Below, piece after piece: positions 13,977 through 26,223 of a DNA stretch of 64,000 nucleotides. Position numbers and translations under genes: made by a program. Where the stretch lies: assembly GCA_013365325.1 (NCBI GenBank), contig JABVXV010000004.1, forward strand, positions 948,428 through 1,012,427, given 5' to 3'. Each line of letters opens with the position of its first letter. Position 1 is the first letter of the stretch. Source of the DNA: Dipetalonema caudispina. Lineage: Eukaryota > Nematoda > Chromadorea > Rhabditida > Onchocercidae. A model generated the notes under the pieces. The model was not told the DNA's origin. It searched no databases and saw nothing but the letters and a program-made list of their open reading frames with translations.

Positions 13977-15041
13977 ATTATACTTTGCAATAAGTGAAAT
14001 GTTTTTTGTACTGTTATCGATATATCAACTAAGACAAGTAATGAAAATGACCATTTTTTTTTTTTCTGATACTTTAGAATGGCTTGAGGTTTAAATTAAA
14101 TATATGATTAGCAATCAAATATTTCATTCTTGTGATTCCCTCAGAATTGAATAGTGCATCGAAAATTTGATTTTTAAAATTGAAAAATGACGGAAATTTC
14201 CACTCATTTTAAAATTTCTCTTCTTGGGATCTTCTTTTAATTTTTTTTAATGCTTCACTTAAATGTCAAATAATGTTTAGGTGCCATAAAAACTCTCCTG
14301 TCATTTTCTTAATAAAATGAATACAATGTTTTGATCAAATTGATCAAAACTGTTTCGAATTTTAAAATTAAAAAAACTGTAGCTTTAGTGAAAAATTGAT
14401 TCAGGTACTATACTAATTGTTAAATAACAAAGAACATGATTTCCTATCCGTTCTGAATTAACAGTGTTATTCATTTCTGATGTATAATTCACTTTCCTAT
14501 TATTTCTATTGTAAATTTATAAACATTTAACATGTCTATCATGCTATTATAATTATTTTCTATGGAATAATAAACAATATTTGCATGTTTGAATATATGT
14601 ACACAAGTATAACTTTAATATATATTATACAAGTATAATTTTGAATTCATTCCAGAAAAATTTACGTTTAAATGATTCGTCTTGGCTCAGATAAAGCATT
14701 ATTTTAATCTTATTTATGTGATAACTCATGGAATATTAGCGTAAATTTAAAAAAAAAAAAAACTTTTGTATGTTTCAGTTTGTATTCTAACAAATGATAA
14801 ATAAAAGATATTGTCAGCTGGTCATAGCAACAAATACAATGATTGCAGTACATTTTAACAAAGTGTCAACTATTAATTTCTCAAAAGTATTTACCGTCTT
14901 CATAAATCATCTGTTATTTTGTTGCACATCACTTATGTTTGCATCAAAATGTTGTATTTCCGGTCTATTACTGTTTTCTGCAATATAAACCGATAAAAAA
15001 AATACATTTGAAAATAGAGAAAAGAAAAATTTAAACAAATT
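13977..15041. other. Convergent intergenic region
   Basis: About 1.1 kb lies between two convergent stop codons and presumably carries both 3' UTRs. It is AT-rich without a credible gene. It holds the 23-bp palindrome at 14328-14350 and a poly-A run near 14751. Confidence 0.6.
14328..14350. repeat. 23-bp palindrome (GTTTTGATCAA / TTGATCAAAAC)
   Basis: Two perfect 11-bp complementary arms flank a single A. The palindrome sits between the convergent genes, about 360 bp past the stop of the upstream one. It could form a small hairpin in either read-through transcript, but a function is only a guess. Confidence 0.8.
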
Positions 15042-18000
15042 TTAGGAAAAGAAGAAATGACTCATACCAGATGATTTCAATTGATCGATGAGTGGCAAAT
15101 TTGAAAACTCTGCTTTCATCACCGTATTCATATGTTCTGGTTTCTTGATATGTGTTGATATGGAATAATTTTCCATATTTTTTTCCATCAAAATTTTCGC
15201 CTTCTTCACTTTTTCATCTTTTTTCAGCATCTCTCTGCAGATCAAAATTAATCAACGAATAAAAAGCTATGAAATGTTTTTTTAGTTTTGTTTCATAAAC
15301 AGGATATCATTCTAGAATGGAATACTAAATTATCTCGACATGAATCTTAAATTGAAGAATTTTGGAAGAAATAAAGAAAGAGAAAGAGGGAGAGAAAGAG
15401 AAAGAGGAAAAGTTAAAATTACCTAGCTTTTTTTTTTAACAATTCTTGAGCATCCGGATAATCTTTGATCACATCATTCAAATCTTCCTTGGAAAGAACA
15501 AACAACGTTGAATAACCTTTCGAACGAATATTTGCTGTTCGACGATTATTACCACCGATTGCTAATAAACTGAAGAATTTTTATGAAAACTTAAATTTCT
15601 TTAGAGTTTTAGTAAGATATATTGAAACTAAATTTTTTATGAAGTTAATTAAGGCTAAAAAAAAAAGTCAAGAAAATTAAAAGCTTTATGATTCAGAGAA
15701 AGCATTAAAATTACTTAAAGTAAATTTATATGATTATGAAAGAATAAAAAATTTGAATAGCAAAACAATTGAACAACCTGATTTCACCAAAAACAGATCC
15801 TTCAGTAAGTTCAGCAAAAACTTTGGTACTTTGCTTATCATCGACAACCTGAAGAACACCATCGTTGACAATGTACATTTCCTTTCCAACATCTCCCTAA
15901 AATTGCAATGTTCATGAAGAAATTATCTAACGAATAGTTTATTCTAAAATTTTATCGATAGGTCAGTCATAGATATTTCTTTGGTATTTTGATATCAAAA
16001 CAAATAAACATTGGTCAGTTGTCCATTCACATTTCCACACAGTTTATTTAGAAACTATCTGTCATATTATCATATTAAGAAAATATCAAAAGAAAAATTA
16101 CTTTCTTGCAAATCATATCGCCAGGAAGAAAGATTACTGGTCGTAGTTTAAGCACTAATTCACGAAGTAAAGCTCGATCACAATCCTTAAGAAATATTTA
16201 GAATTGAATTTTATACAAGAATTTCTTGTTGAATTATTATGAATTTTTTAACAAAAATTAAGATAAATTTGAGGAAAACTATTTGAAAATGACAAAATTT
16301 TTTCTCACGAATGAATCCTTTGTATTTCATTTATCTTATGAAGTTATTATTTGACCTTTGTAGTAAAAATCTTACAAATCAAAAAAATTCATCAAAAGAC
16401 ACCTGAAAAAGTTGAACTTTACTGAGTGTATTATAATGAACTGAAAGTGCTAAATCCGTTTGTAACTTCAATGGTAACTTTTCGATCAATATCTTTTCGT
16501 CTGAAAAGAGTAACAAAGTACCTAAATTTTCAAGGAACAAGTTGAACTTACTTGTTCCAATCAGAATTAAAATCAGTTTTATTGTAAAAAACGACTCGAA
16601 AACATTACATAATACAAAATGAATGAAATATTTCTTAACATACTCAAAGTTTTCTGCTTTTGCCATGTATACATAAACCAATCACGGACACGATTGATAG
16701 TATCTTTAGATAGACCGAGTCGTTTACATTCACTTAATACTTGATCCACCGTCTTACGATATTGTTCACGATTATGATTTGCATTTGAAACGATATCTCG
16801 GATCTAAAAATTAATTCAATTTTGAACATATTGTGTAAATTCACGTTTTACTAAGAAATTTGAAAGTTGAACGATGAAGAAATGTATTTAAATATCATCA
16901 GCATACATTTATTTGATAGTAGTAGAATGATTGATTACTTTGATCAAAAGACAATCGTTAATATTTGAGCAATTAATGTTGAATTTCAGATTTTTGTAAA
17001 TTTTCAAAAATTTTAAATTGAATGCAACTTATTTGTCCAAGTAATAATGCGAAAACGAAAACACCCATCATCCAAGAGAATGTCATGTAAATATATTCAA
17101 CAACATTTGTCGGTGCCGGATTATTACCGGTAGATGTTGCTACTGCTGTTGTAAAGTAAAAACATCGGATATAAGCGTTTCCTGAAATAAATATACATGT
17201 TATTGCAAAATCGATGCTTGTATCACCACAAAATTCTAACGATCTTTAATTAATTTGTTTCTGTGTTTGTCTGAATCTTACTATGATTAATTTGTGCTAT
17301 CTAAAAGTGTCAAATGATAAAACATAAAGATTATCATATCTTATCAATATTCTACTCACCTTGATTATTGTAAACCCATTTATTGAGATACCATTTATTA
17401 TTCATTCTATAAGCAATTTGTCCAAAAGCTTGCCAAGCACTCAAAATGTAATATACGCAACTATTACAATGAATTAAATAAATCATATATGCAAGAGTCT
17501 TCGTTATTCTGCAAGGTAATTAATGATTCCAAAAAAAAAAAAACAAATTTCAAAAATTTGTATATTTAGTTTGACTGAACTTTTCATTCTAAACAAGTCC
17601 AAAAGACATAATGTAATGGATAATCAATTGTTTAACTCAATCCGGTCACAGTACCTGATTATATATGGATTTGAGACTGAATGATCCAAAAGACTGAACA
17701 ATTGCCAAAATGATAGAAGCTAAAAAAATATCACTCAAAACAATTTAGCCAATAACTGAACATTTTAAACGCTTAGCGATATCATTCTTTAATTTTGAAA
17801 ATTTTTAAAATTGAAAATATCAATAGTTTTTATCAAAAAAAAAGTGCTAAAAGTTAACCTTACACATACGTACAGAACGCCATGCAGCAATTGGTCCTGT
17901 CCACATATACATAATATCAAATGGTAATAACGAAAGTAAATCAAATTTGAAATCATTACTGTGCACATAATGTTTTGCCGTTTCTTTTATCTCTTTCTAA

Positions 18001-20970
18001 GTTAAATTATTTTATTAATTTAAATAAATACAAAAATTAACATACTCAAGCAAATAAAATTACAAATAAATGCTGAACAATTAGCTCAATGAATAAGCAA
18101 TTAAACAAATGTTTTTGTTATAAATTTGAGTATTGCTATTCAGATCTTTATTTGATCATTATTTCATATTTATTTTATTTGTATTTCATGTATTTTATTC
18201 CATTTTAGTTTTGTTTATTTTTTTCATCCTTATATAATGAAAAATAAATAATGGTAAACGAAAAGCACACATTATTTATCTCTCTCTCTGATGCATATAG
18301 TTTTTGGATTTCTTACGCCAATAATTATAAAACAAATTAATTACTTACTACAGGAAGTCCACCATGCATGAAGCGAAGTCTTGGCTTGATAAATAACATA
18401 TCTATCAAATATATAGCATCAGCGATGTAATCAGCAATGAGCCAGTAAATTAGATTAGATTCTGTCTGATATGGATAAGAACTTCGTAGTGGGATACCGA
18501 AGGCATTGTACAGAAATGCTATCACCACTATGGTTAGCCAAATTAAATATTCTCGATCTGGAAATGTGAATTTGTTGATGACAGCAAGAGTAGAATCAAA
18601 CAATAAGTTTGAATCCTAGATGATAAATGAGGAAATGTAAGAAGACCTTAAAAAGTAATGAAAATCTCAACAGTTACTAAAAAAGTCTCTGGTAATTTAG
18701 GTTATAAATAATTAGCAGTTTCAGGTGTAATCATTTGTATTCGTATGCAAAAATCGCTAACAATAGGTAAATAATCGGTAACTATGATTATTTTTTTGTT
18801 CGGGATTCATTAGGAAAAGGTTGAATTTGGTAGGATGATGAAAGCGAGCAATTGAACTTCTTACTATAAGTAAATAAAATATAAGTAAACAAACGGAATG
18901 GATTAATGGATGACAAAAAAATCCATTGTAAATAATTTCTGGATTTGTCTCTGTTTCTATCAGCTCCAGGTGATATGGATCGCTAAAAAATTGAAATTTT
19001 TCTAAAATTTTAGGAATTTAAAAATTGCAGATGCTTATATCTATCATTATCTCTTTTTATTCATCTACTTTTATATTTTCAGTAAAAAAAATCAACTGAT
19101 TTTCAGCTGAAATTTTTAATCAGATTTTAAAACGATCATTTGATTAACTAACTTGAAGACCGATCAGAGACATTAGGCTTGGACGATATTCTTTTCGAGC
19201 AATTCCAATATTTTCTGATCCTTCCTCTTCATCTTCGGATTCTCTCATTATTTCATCAACCATCTATTTAACATAGATAATTTAAACTTCAAAATAGAAA
19301 GAGCATGCCAGTATTATTTTCAGAATTTTATTATGAGAAAAGTGAGATCAATAACTTAGTTCTTACCAAAATATTCAGTAACTTCAGCATTAATCAATAT
19401 GAGCACTTCGTAATAATCAAAATAGTCAATTGCAAGAAGTAGAAAATTTCTTCGATAGAGAATTTATTACAAAAGTGAATTGCTGATAAAATTTTTGATT
19501 AAATTTCCGACTTCATTTTCTCAATACTCCACGATTGTGTCAAAAGTCAATTACATTTATTACAACAATTATCTCTATTTATCAGATGCTTCAATGATTT
19601 AATTTTATTTACCTGTGAAGTACGACATCGTATATTACTGGTCAAAGCATGAAGTTTCTCTTTCATAACAAACGATAATCTCGACTGGTCATCATCACTA
19701 ATGATATCTTTATTACTCATCTCATTCATATGCATATCATCTTGACAATCAATTGAAGCAGATAAACATCTTGAAATGTTCATTTGTCCTTCGGTTTCTT
19801 CAACCTGCACTACAGGTACAGGTTGTACGTCAGAAGTATCTTCTTCAAATCTTTCGATTGAATTAGAAATATTTTCCATATTTATCATCGAGCTTTCATT
19901 TTCTTCCATTACTTGCATTTCCCTGTGGATAGAAGTACTAAATATTTGATAACTTAAGTATTTTGTGATATTTTTTGTTATCATACTTGATATCAAAAAA
20001 TATCACAGATCACTGAACCATATGATATTCCGTAGTTCAATTATTAATTAAAATTTCTGAAAATCACATAACCATATATTGAAGCATACAAAATTTCAAG
20101 AAAAATTGATGTATTTGACTAATTTGGGCATTGAAACGATGCAAACTTATTTCAACCGTTAATTAAAAATTAAGCTAAATTAAATTCATACATCACTTGA
20201 TGTGAGTCACATGACCTTTGCTCCTTGCAACCTTGAAAGCGATGCATTTGACTACGATTCTGAAATTATTGTAGCATAAACTAATTGAAGAAAAAATTAA
20301 TGTAGAAAAAATCTTTGCAACTTTTGCTCTGGAATCAAGCAGGATTGTACACCTTCACAAGTTATTACTTGCAAGATTCCCAGAAAAAAGTTAATCAACC
20401 AGCTTAATTAGATTTTTAAATAGAATTAAGGTTAAATATTATTGATGAGTAATTTTGATAGTTATTTGCAGCAGAGACCTCATATCATATCAATTGCTAT
20501 TTTGCTACATCATTAATTCAAGCAAGATGATAAGCATAATATGAATATCAGAATAGATGAGAACGCTTGATGATATCTTCCGATAGATACTTCAGATTAG
20601 ATTAAAAGAAATGAATTTAAAACCATTCAATTATTTATGTTGTTTCATTAGTAAATTAAGAATACAAATAGATATAAACAATTGTCAATTGTCAACAAAA
20701 ATAATTCTACTTAGATTTTAGCATTAATTTTGACAAGACAAACTTCAACAGAATGGAAACAAACTTCCTGTATGAAACCTTTAGAAAGAAGTTTGAATTT
20801 TGAATGAAAATGAATAAATATATTATGTGCATATTTAATCAATTGATACATTTCAATGATAAAAATTTATAGGAGAAGGAGGAAATTACGACGCATTTAC
20901 ATCAAACCTTTGCTTTAATTTTTCTCTTCAACTCATCTTCATTTGCAATGGTTGCCATGGTCTCCATCAT
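15042..20970 (-). CDS. tax-2: Cyclic-nucleotide-gated channel, TAX-2-type beta subunit
   Basis: Fifteen exons, 5' to 3' on the minus strand: 20970-20908, 20259-20216, 19922-19613, 19263-19153, 18615-18349, 17996-17859, 17719-17655, 17508-17360, 17181-17033, 16803-16644, 16500-16403, 16185-16102, 15896-15778, 15569-15423 and 15234-15042. They give 698 aa, starting [13 protein letters not shown]. Residues 1-175 are acidic cytosolic sequence. S1 to S3 lie in the exons at 18.6-17.9 kb ([26 protein letters not shown]), followed by a short S4 and S5 ([17 protein letters not shown]). The pore loop reads TSTGNNPAP, then S6 ([16 protein letters not shown]), the C-linker and a cyclic-nucleotide-binding domain with the phosphate cassette [17 protein letters not shown]. 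The selectivity-filter Glu of alpha subunits is Asn here, as expected for a beta subunit. In C. elegans TAX-2 pairs with TAX-4 in cGMP signalling of thermo-, chemo- and light-sensing neurons. One junction is unusual (see findings). Confidence 0.9.
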
Positions 20971-22789
20971 TCATTCTAATTAACATTTTTACTAATAATT
21001 AACGACATGATATCATAAGTGTGCTGCTATCTCTGCTCTAACAAGCGCACATATCGCTAATACTAATACAATGTTGAAAATAATGTTTACAACTTCTCGG
21101 ATAAGACAGATCATAAAAATGAAAATATCCTGATTAAATTATATCGCATGGACAGAAATGAATATTCCAATTTATTTCACGGAATTACATTTTACTCAGA
21201 GGCAATTAATTTCATCTGTTAAATTGAACTTTTCCTTCTTTTAAAAAAAGTACGTTGTTAATTGAACCGATGAAATTTGACATTCTAAACGTTGTCTCAC
21301 TTTTTTGTTGCTTAATTCTTCCGACTTTTAGAATTTCAAATATCATCAAATTCCGTAAAACAGTTGCTCAAAATAAAATTTCAGTAACAACAGGAAATTA
21401 CGCATACTTTATACCATCTTAAATATTAATTGGGATTGGGATTAGTTTAAAATTAACATTTAGAATAATTAAAGTCATGTCACATGTCATTCTTTCTGAA
21501 TGCTTCATGTGAGCTGTGAGTAGCAGAAATAAACAAACTTTAATAATAATGATAAGAATGAGAATAATACTTTTCCATCTTAATTCCGAGATTTCTTCCC
21601 GAGATAAAATTATAACCAGGGAAATATAACTTTTCCTTCATGTTGCAAATAATGATGGATACTTAAATGTAACTTTATTTCAATAGGTAATGAAATGAAC
21701 TGTACTTTAAAGATAATAAACCTTTTTTACTTGTCATGTACAAGTCTTCTTTTCACATCTATTATGTATTTTCTATGCTCATTTACTTTAATTTTATTTG
21801 TTTACTTTTAAAATTGAGTTTATATAAAAAAAAAAAAACATCCATTTTTTTTTTCTTTTCTATATGGAATTATAAATTATGTGATAAGACAATGATGAAA
21901 GACTACAGTACTTGAAGTATCTGAAGATTAAATAAGTATGTTTGATTGATTGTATCCGTTTAATCGATCCTCTTTGTTAATGTCTCATTGATACAATCCA
22001 ATTTATAACTTTGACATAATGCAATTAATATTTATGAAGATTCTCGAGTGCACTAAATTTGTCATCTTTGTGGGGTCAATTTCGAAATCTAATCCCAACC
22101 TAAGTTTATCAAATATTCTAATGGGAAGCTATGATTTTCATAACGAGATTGTCAATACCGTATCATGGCGATTAATATGCGCGTGAGTTGACGTGGAAGT
22201 GTGGAGCAACGCGATGAGGTTCGATTTCGAATAGCAGTGGGGTCAAAGGTTTTTAACCTAAGCTATCCTAATAGCTTGATATTACAAGCATTTACTACAG
22301 TCTTGTTCATTATGAATGAGACAAAGCTACTGATCGATCATTTTTGTGTGATTTTGCACAACGCGTAGTAATCTATAAATGTTATCTATTGAGCGTTGTA
22401 ACTATCTATCTTCTTATTTTTATCCAGGATGAAATATATCATCCCAAATGTTATCATTCTGTCATTCTAACAGTTTACATTCGTCTTCTTTGTTCGGTCA
22501 TTTATGGGTTAGAGGTTGTGAGTTATGGTTTTTGGTTGATTTACTTTCTTTTTTGGATAACATCTTCCTTTTCGTGGATACCGTTTAATTCATAAAGTCG
22601 TTCAATCATTTGAAATATGCTTGTGGGAGATGAGTGGTTCGTTTTCGATGATTAATGCTGTGATGATTACTTTGTAACTATTCGAGGGTTAAGTTTCTCT
22701 TGATCTGATGGAATGTAAATCTTGTTATGTTTTTGGCGAATGTAGAGGTTTTAGGAATTTGCAAAACTCATACAATGAATTTACAGAAA
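20971..22789. promoter_or_regulatory. Divergent intergenic/promoter region of tax-2 and tfg-1
   Basis: About 1.8 kb separates the two divergent start codons and must contain both promoters. Most of it is AT-rich. A less AT-rich island lies at about 22150-22250, with GCGCG and ACGTGG motifs. GGGGTCA occurs twice on the plus strand (22072-22078 and 22239-22245), and the second copy reads GGGGTCAAAGGTTT, close to a direct-repeat-1 nuclear receptor site. A TTTACAG acceptor 3 bp upstream of the tfg-1 ATG may be a spliced-leader addition site. None of these sites is proven. Confidence 0.45.
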
Positions 22790-25700
22790 ATGGTGTCAAA
22801 TGGTAAGGTGGTAACGACGACTTTAAAGGCACGATACGGAAGCGATATGCGCAAAATGACCATCCATCATAGCGATGACATGTCATACAACGATCTTGTT
22901 TTAATGATGCAACGAATATTCAAGCTTCAGAGCTCAGCTAACATATCGTTAAAATATAAGGATGAAGGTAGGATGAGTTTTGAAGTGGATGTTTCGAAAC
23001 TTTGAAATTATACAAACGCTCCTATGAGAACGATTTAGGAGTTATTGTTATTAGAAAAGAGAAAAGTAGCTAAAACATTTGTTGTAAAGGCTTCGGTAAG
23101 CTTCAAGTTGAGAAAATGCTGTCACATGTTGGCCGACCATACTTTGTTGTCAGTTGCAATCGTATCGTTAAGATGCAAAAATTCAGCTGTTTCAGCCGAA
23201 GTTTGTCTACTAAGTTTTAAATGGTTGAGTTAGTGGTATTTCACACCACGAGGTGTTGTGTCATTGATAGAGGAGATTTGCTGTGAATTATCGGAATTAT
23301 CATAGTGATTTACAGATGGCGATTATATAACTTTGGCAGATGATACCGATTTGTTACTGGCACTTCAAACGGAAACGAAACTTTCTATTATCGTTTTAAG
23401 TGATGAGACTGATTCTACTCAAGTAATGAAGTAAGTAGTTGTCTTAGACCGAAGCTATCTCATCAGACTAATTCGGGTAATTAGGTTAATTAATCGAAGC
23501 CGATAAGGATCTCTTTTATGAATAATATGAATAGCCCTGGTTTTATTAAATTGTAAGGTAAAAATATCAAAAAAACCGGGAGAGGGGAAAGAGAGAGTGC
23601 GGGTAATGTTCGTGCTGAACTTGCTCAGTTCTTAATCATACTTGTTCTTTTTGTAAAGAAGAAAAAGCACTCTGATGTGGACAGTTGATTAAAAAACAGA
23701 TGATCAGAAACAGAACATACTAGGATGACAGAAGATATGTTTATCTGTTAAATAATAATCTCTAAAATAGATTTTTCATCGAATTGGAACGGTTAACAAA
23801 TCTTTAATCAGGAACTGGAAGAGAAAAGATGATATTCAATTGCTTAGTTTCAGATTAGAGACTCAATTAGAAATGGTACGCGATACAGCCATTTCTGTTC
23901 TGGAAACGTTGAAGGCAATTAAGATTAGTGCCAAAATGAATAAATGTGAAATCATCAGAGAATGTACCACCGATAATTTAATGAAAAATAACGAATCGGT
24001 TGCAACAATACAGCCATCCGTCCATGAACAGGTAGATTTCGCTGCTTTTATTGAGGTTACTGAAAACTGATTTTCCACTTCATGATGCTGATTAGTCTGA
24101 AAGTTGACATTTGAGACTTCTAATGTGACTTAATCACAACGTTGAGTCGATATTTCTCAATTTTTTCTGTAATGGAATGCCAAATGGTTCTAGAATTGTT
24201 TCAATCATTCGCCAAAGTTTTCTGGATAAATTTCAGGTAAATAACTTAGCATCAACATATGGTGCACCGCTTTCGGCTAAAATTGATTCATCCAACAGAG
24301 ATACTCCTCATAGAAAGCTAATGGATGGTGTATCACTGCCGCCAACGACTCCGGTTGATGTGCAAAATTCACAGTCAGTCGGACACTCAACATCGTCAAG
24401 AGAGGGCTCACATAGTGAACCAAATACCGAAATTGATATATCATCGAGTACTCATCTCATAACTTCATCGTTTCCTCCCGTACAGCACGGTAAATTCATT
24501 ACCAAATAATGCCACAGCTTATTCCTAAATAGTTGAGTTACTATACACCGAACATAACTGTCTAGGAATGTCACATGTGAAGTTTTATGTTACTAACTGC
24601 CAAAACTTCACTCTAATTCACATATTGATATATCTAGTTGGGTGGTTATTTAGAATATCTGACTTAGCGACGCAAAACATGATTCGTCTAAAGTTTTTAA
24701 CAGTATATGCTCTTGTATTATTTCCAGTTGTCATTACTTGCAAAATGCGGCAAGATGTCCAAGTCATATTTCATGACTTGTTTATTGTAATAATGAAATA
24801 CAAACTTTTAGCATACCGATATTGATATATTAAATAAAAAAGATATTCCTTTCAGAAGCGAGTGATCATATTCCCCCGGCACCGGCTCCGAATTCTTTGT
24901 TACCTCAAACTGCAGCGTCTCATTTAGTACCATCAACACCATCAACAGGTCCATTGCAAACTGGGCTACCACCGCTGCCACTTCAAACACAGCCACCAAC
25001 GATGAATGCATTCGGTCAGCAGCAGCCGAATGCACCAATTTCTGCTCCACAGTCGAAATATCACTTTGGTATACCGTCCTTAGGCCAGAATATACCATCT
25101 TTTGGTGTTTCGGCTTCGCAACCTCAACAACAGCATCAACAGCAACCATTTGGCAATATGACAAGTAGTGCTAATGCATTACCGCAGCCACCTCATCAGG
25201 TACCACTACAAGTTCCACCAACTACTATGCCCGGCACACTACCACCACTAGCATCATCGATGCCAGGTTCTGGCCTGCCACCGTCTTCTGGATTCGATGC
25301 ACCACCGACTTCTTTCGGTACACAGATGTCAGTGGCCAATGCAGTGATACATTCTCAATCTCCACCGCAGCAAATGCCCTACTCAGCAACTCCAGCGACT
25401 CTTCAGAGTTTCAATTCGGCGTCAGCAAGACCAGGTTCACAATCGGGTATTTTTATTATTTTTATACTTTTAGGGATCTAATTTCTGCCTCAAATTTTTT
25501 GACAGAAGTCGGTTGAAATAGTTAGGGCGAAGTAATGTCAAGGTATAATAAGGAAAGCGCTTGGACAAGTTGGGATGATATTTAGTAATCTGTAGCGAAT
25601 GCAAAGTCTTATTGTAATGAAGATGTTAGCATTAAGCACAGTTGATCAGTATAGGTCTTTTTGTTCACTTTTATTGACATTATTCTTCAGCTAACCCTTT

Positions 25701-25927
25701 ATTTTTCAGGTATGCCACCACAATCGATAGCTCCTCCACCATCCTCAATTGCACCTCTTGGTAGTTTTGAACGTAATTCACCAGCAACATCAGTTGTACA
25801 TCCTCCCACTGGCCTACCACCAACGATGCCCTTTGGTGCGGCCGCTCCAGGTGCTCCAAATCCATTTGCACGCGGTACACAGTCTTTGCATCACATGCGT
25901 TTTCCGTTGCAGCCATCCGGATATTGA
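22790..25927 (+). CDS. tfg-1: TFG-1, PB1-domain scaffold of ER exit sites
   Basis: Six exons: 22790-22967, 23316-23430, 23812-24031, 24237-24489, 24856-25446 and 25710-25927 (TGA). They give 524 aa with consistent phases. Residues 1-100 form a PB1 domain: a basic N-terminal stretch ([15 protein letters not shown]), then the acidic OPCA-type motif [19 protein letters not shown] split over the first intron. About residues 110-140 form a short coiled coil. The rest is disordered and rich in Pro, Gln, Ser and Thr, with repeated PPxx and QQQ stretches, and ends FPLQPSGY. This order of PB1, coiled coil and P/Q-rich tail is that of TFG (TRK-fused gene), which organises COPII vesicles at ER exit sites and binds SEC-16. 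I chose the ATG at 22790 because a TTTACAG acceptor lies just upstream; an in-frame ATG at 22727 would add 21 residues unlike the family. The tail exon (24856-25446) encodes 197 residues of low complexity. Confidence 0.9.
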
Positions 25928-26217
25928 TTTTCTGTCTTTCTCCTTCCGGATTCTGAGTGACAAGAATCCAGCAGAATATGTTCCCATTCGGGAGTTTTTC
26001 GCTTTTCTTTTGTCGTTCTTTTGCAGTTGCTTCTTACTATAGCGATCATTTATTTTAGCTGTTTTCATTTGTGTTCCTTTCTCATTCTCTTCATAAATTC
26101 TTCATAATCTCTGTGAATGAGCTATTTCTTTTCATAATGTCGACTTATTTTTTTTTCTTTGTTATTTATTGGGCTACAACTGTTTCATGGTTCATCATTG
26201 TTTAAAATAATTATTAC

Positions 26218-26223
26218 AATAAA
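26218..26223 (+). other. Poly(A) signal AATAAA after tfg-1
   Basis: This is the first clear AATAAA downstream of the tfg-1 stop codon, about 290 bp away, in T-rich sequence typical of a nematode 3' UTR. It is a likely but unproven polyadenylation signal. Confidence 0.5.

Noticed and set aside
22344..22595. 83-codon open frame upstream of tfg-1
   Set aside because: The composition is Tyr/Ile/Leu/Phe-rich with no splice partners, and it lies in the divergent promoter region. It is best explained as chance in AT-rich DNA.
25680..26068. Minus-strand and frame-shifted ORFs over the tfg-1 tail
   Set aside because: They are antisense or shifted readings of the Pro/Gln-rich tfg-1 exon, which fits the TFG family in its own frame.
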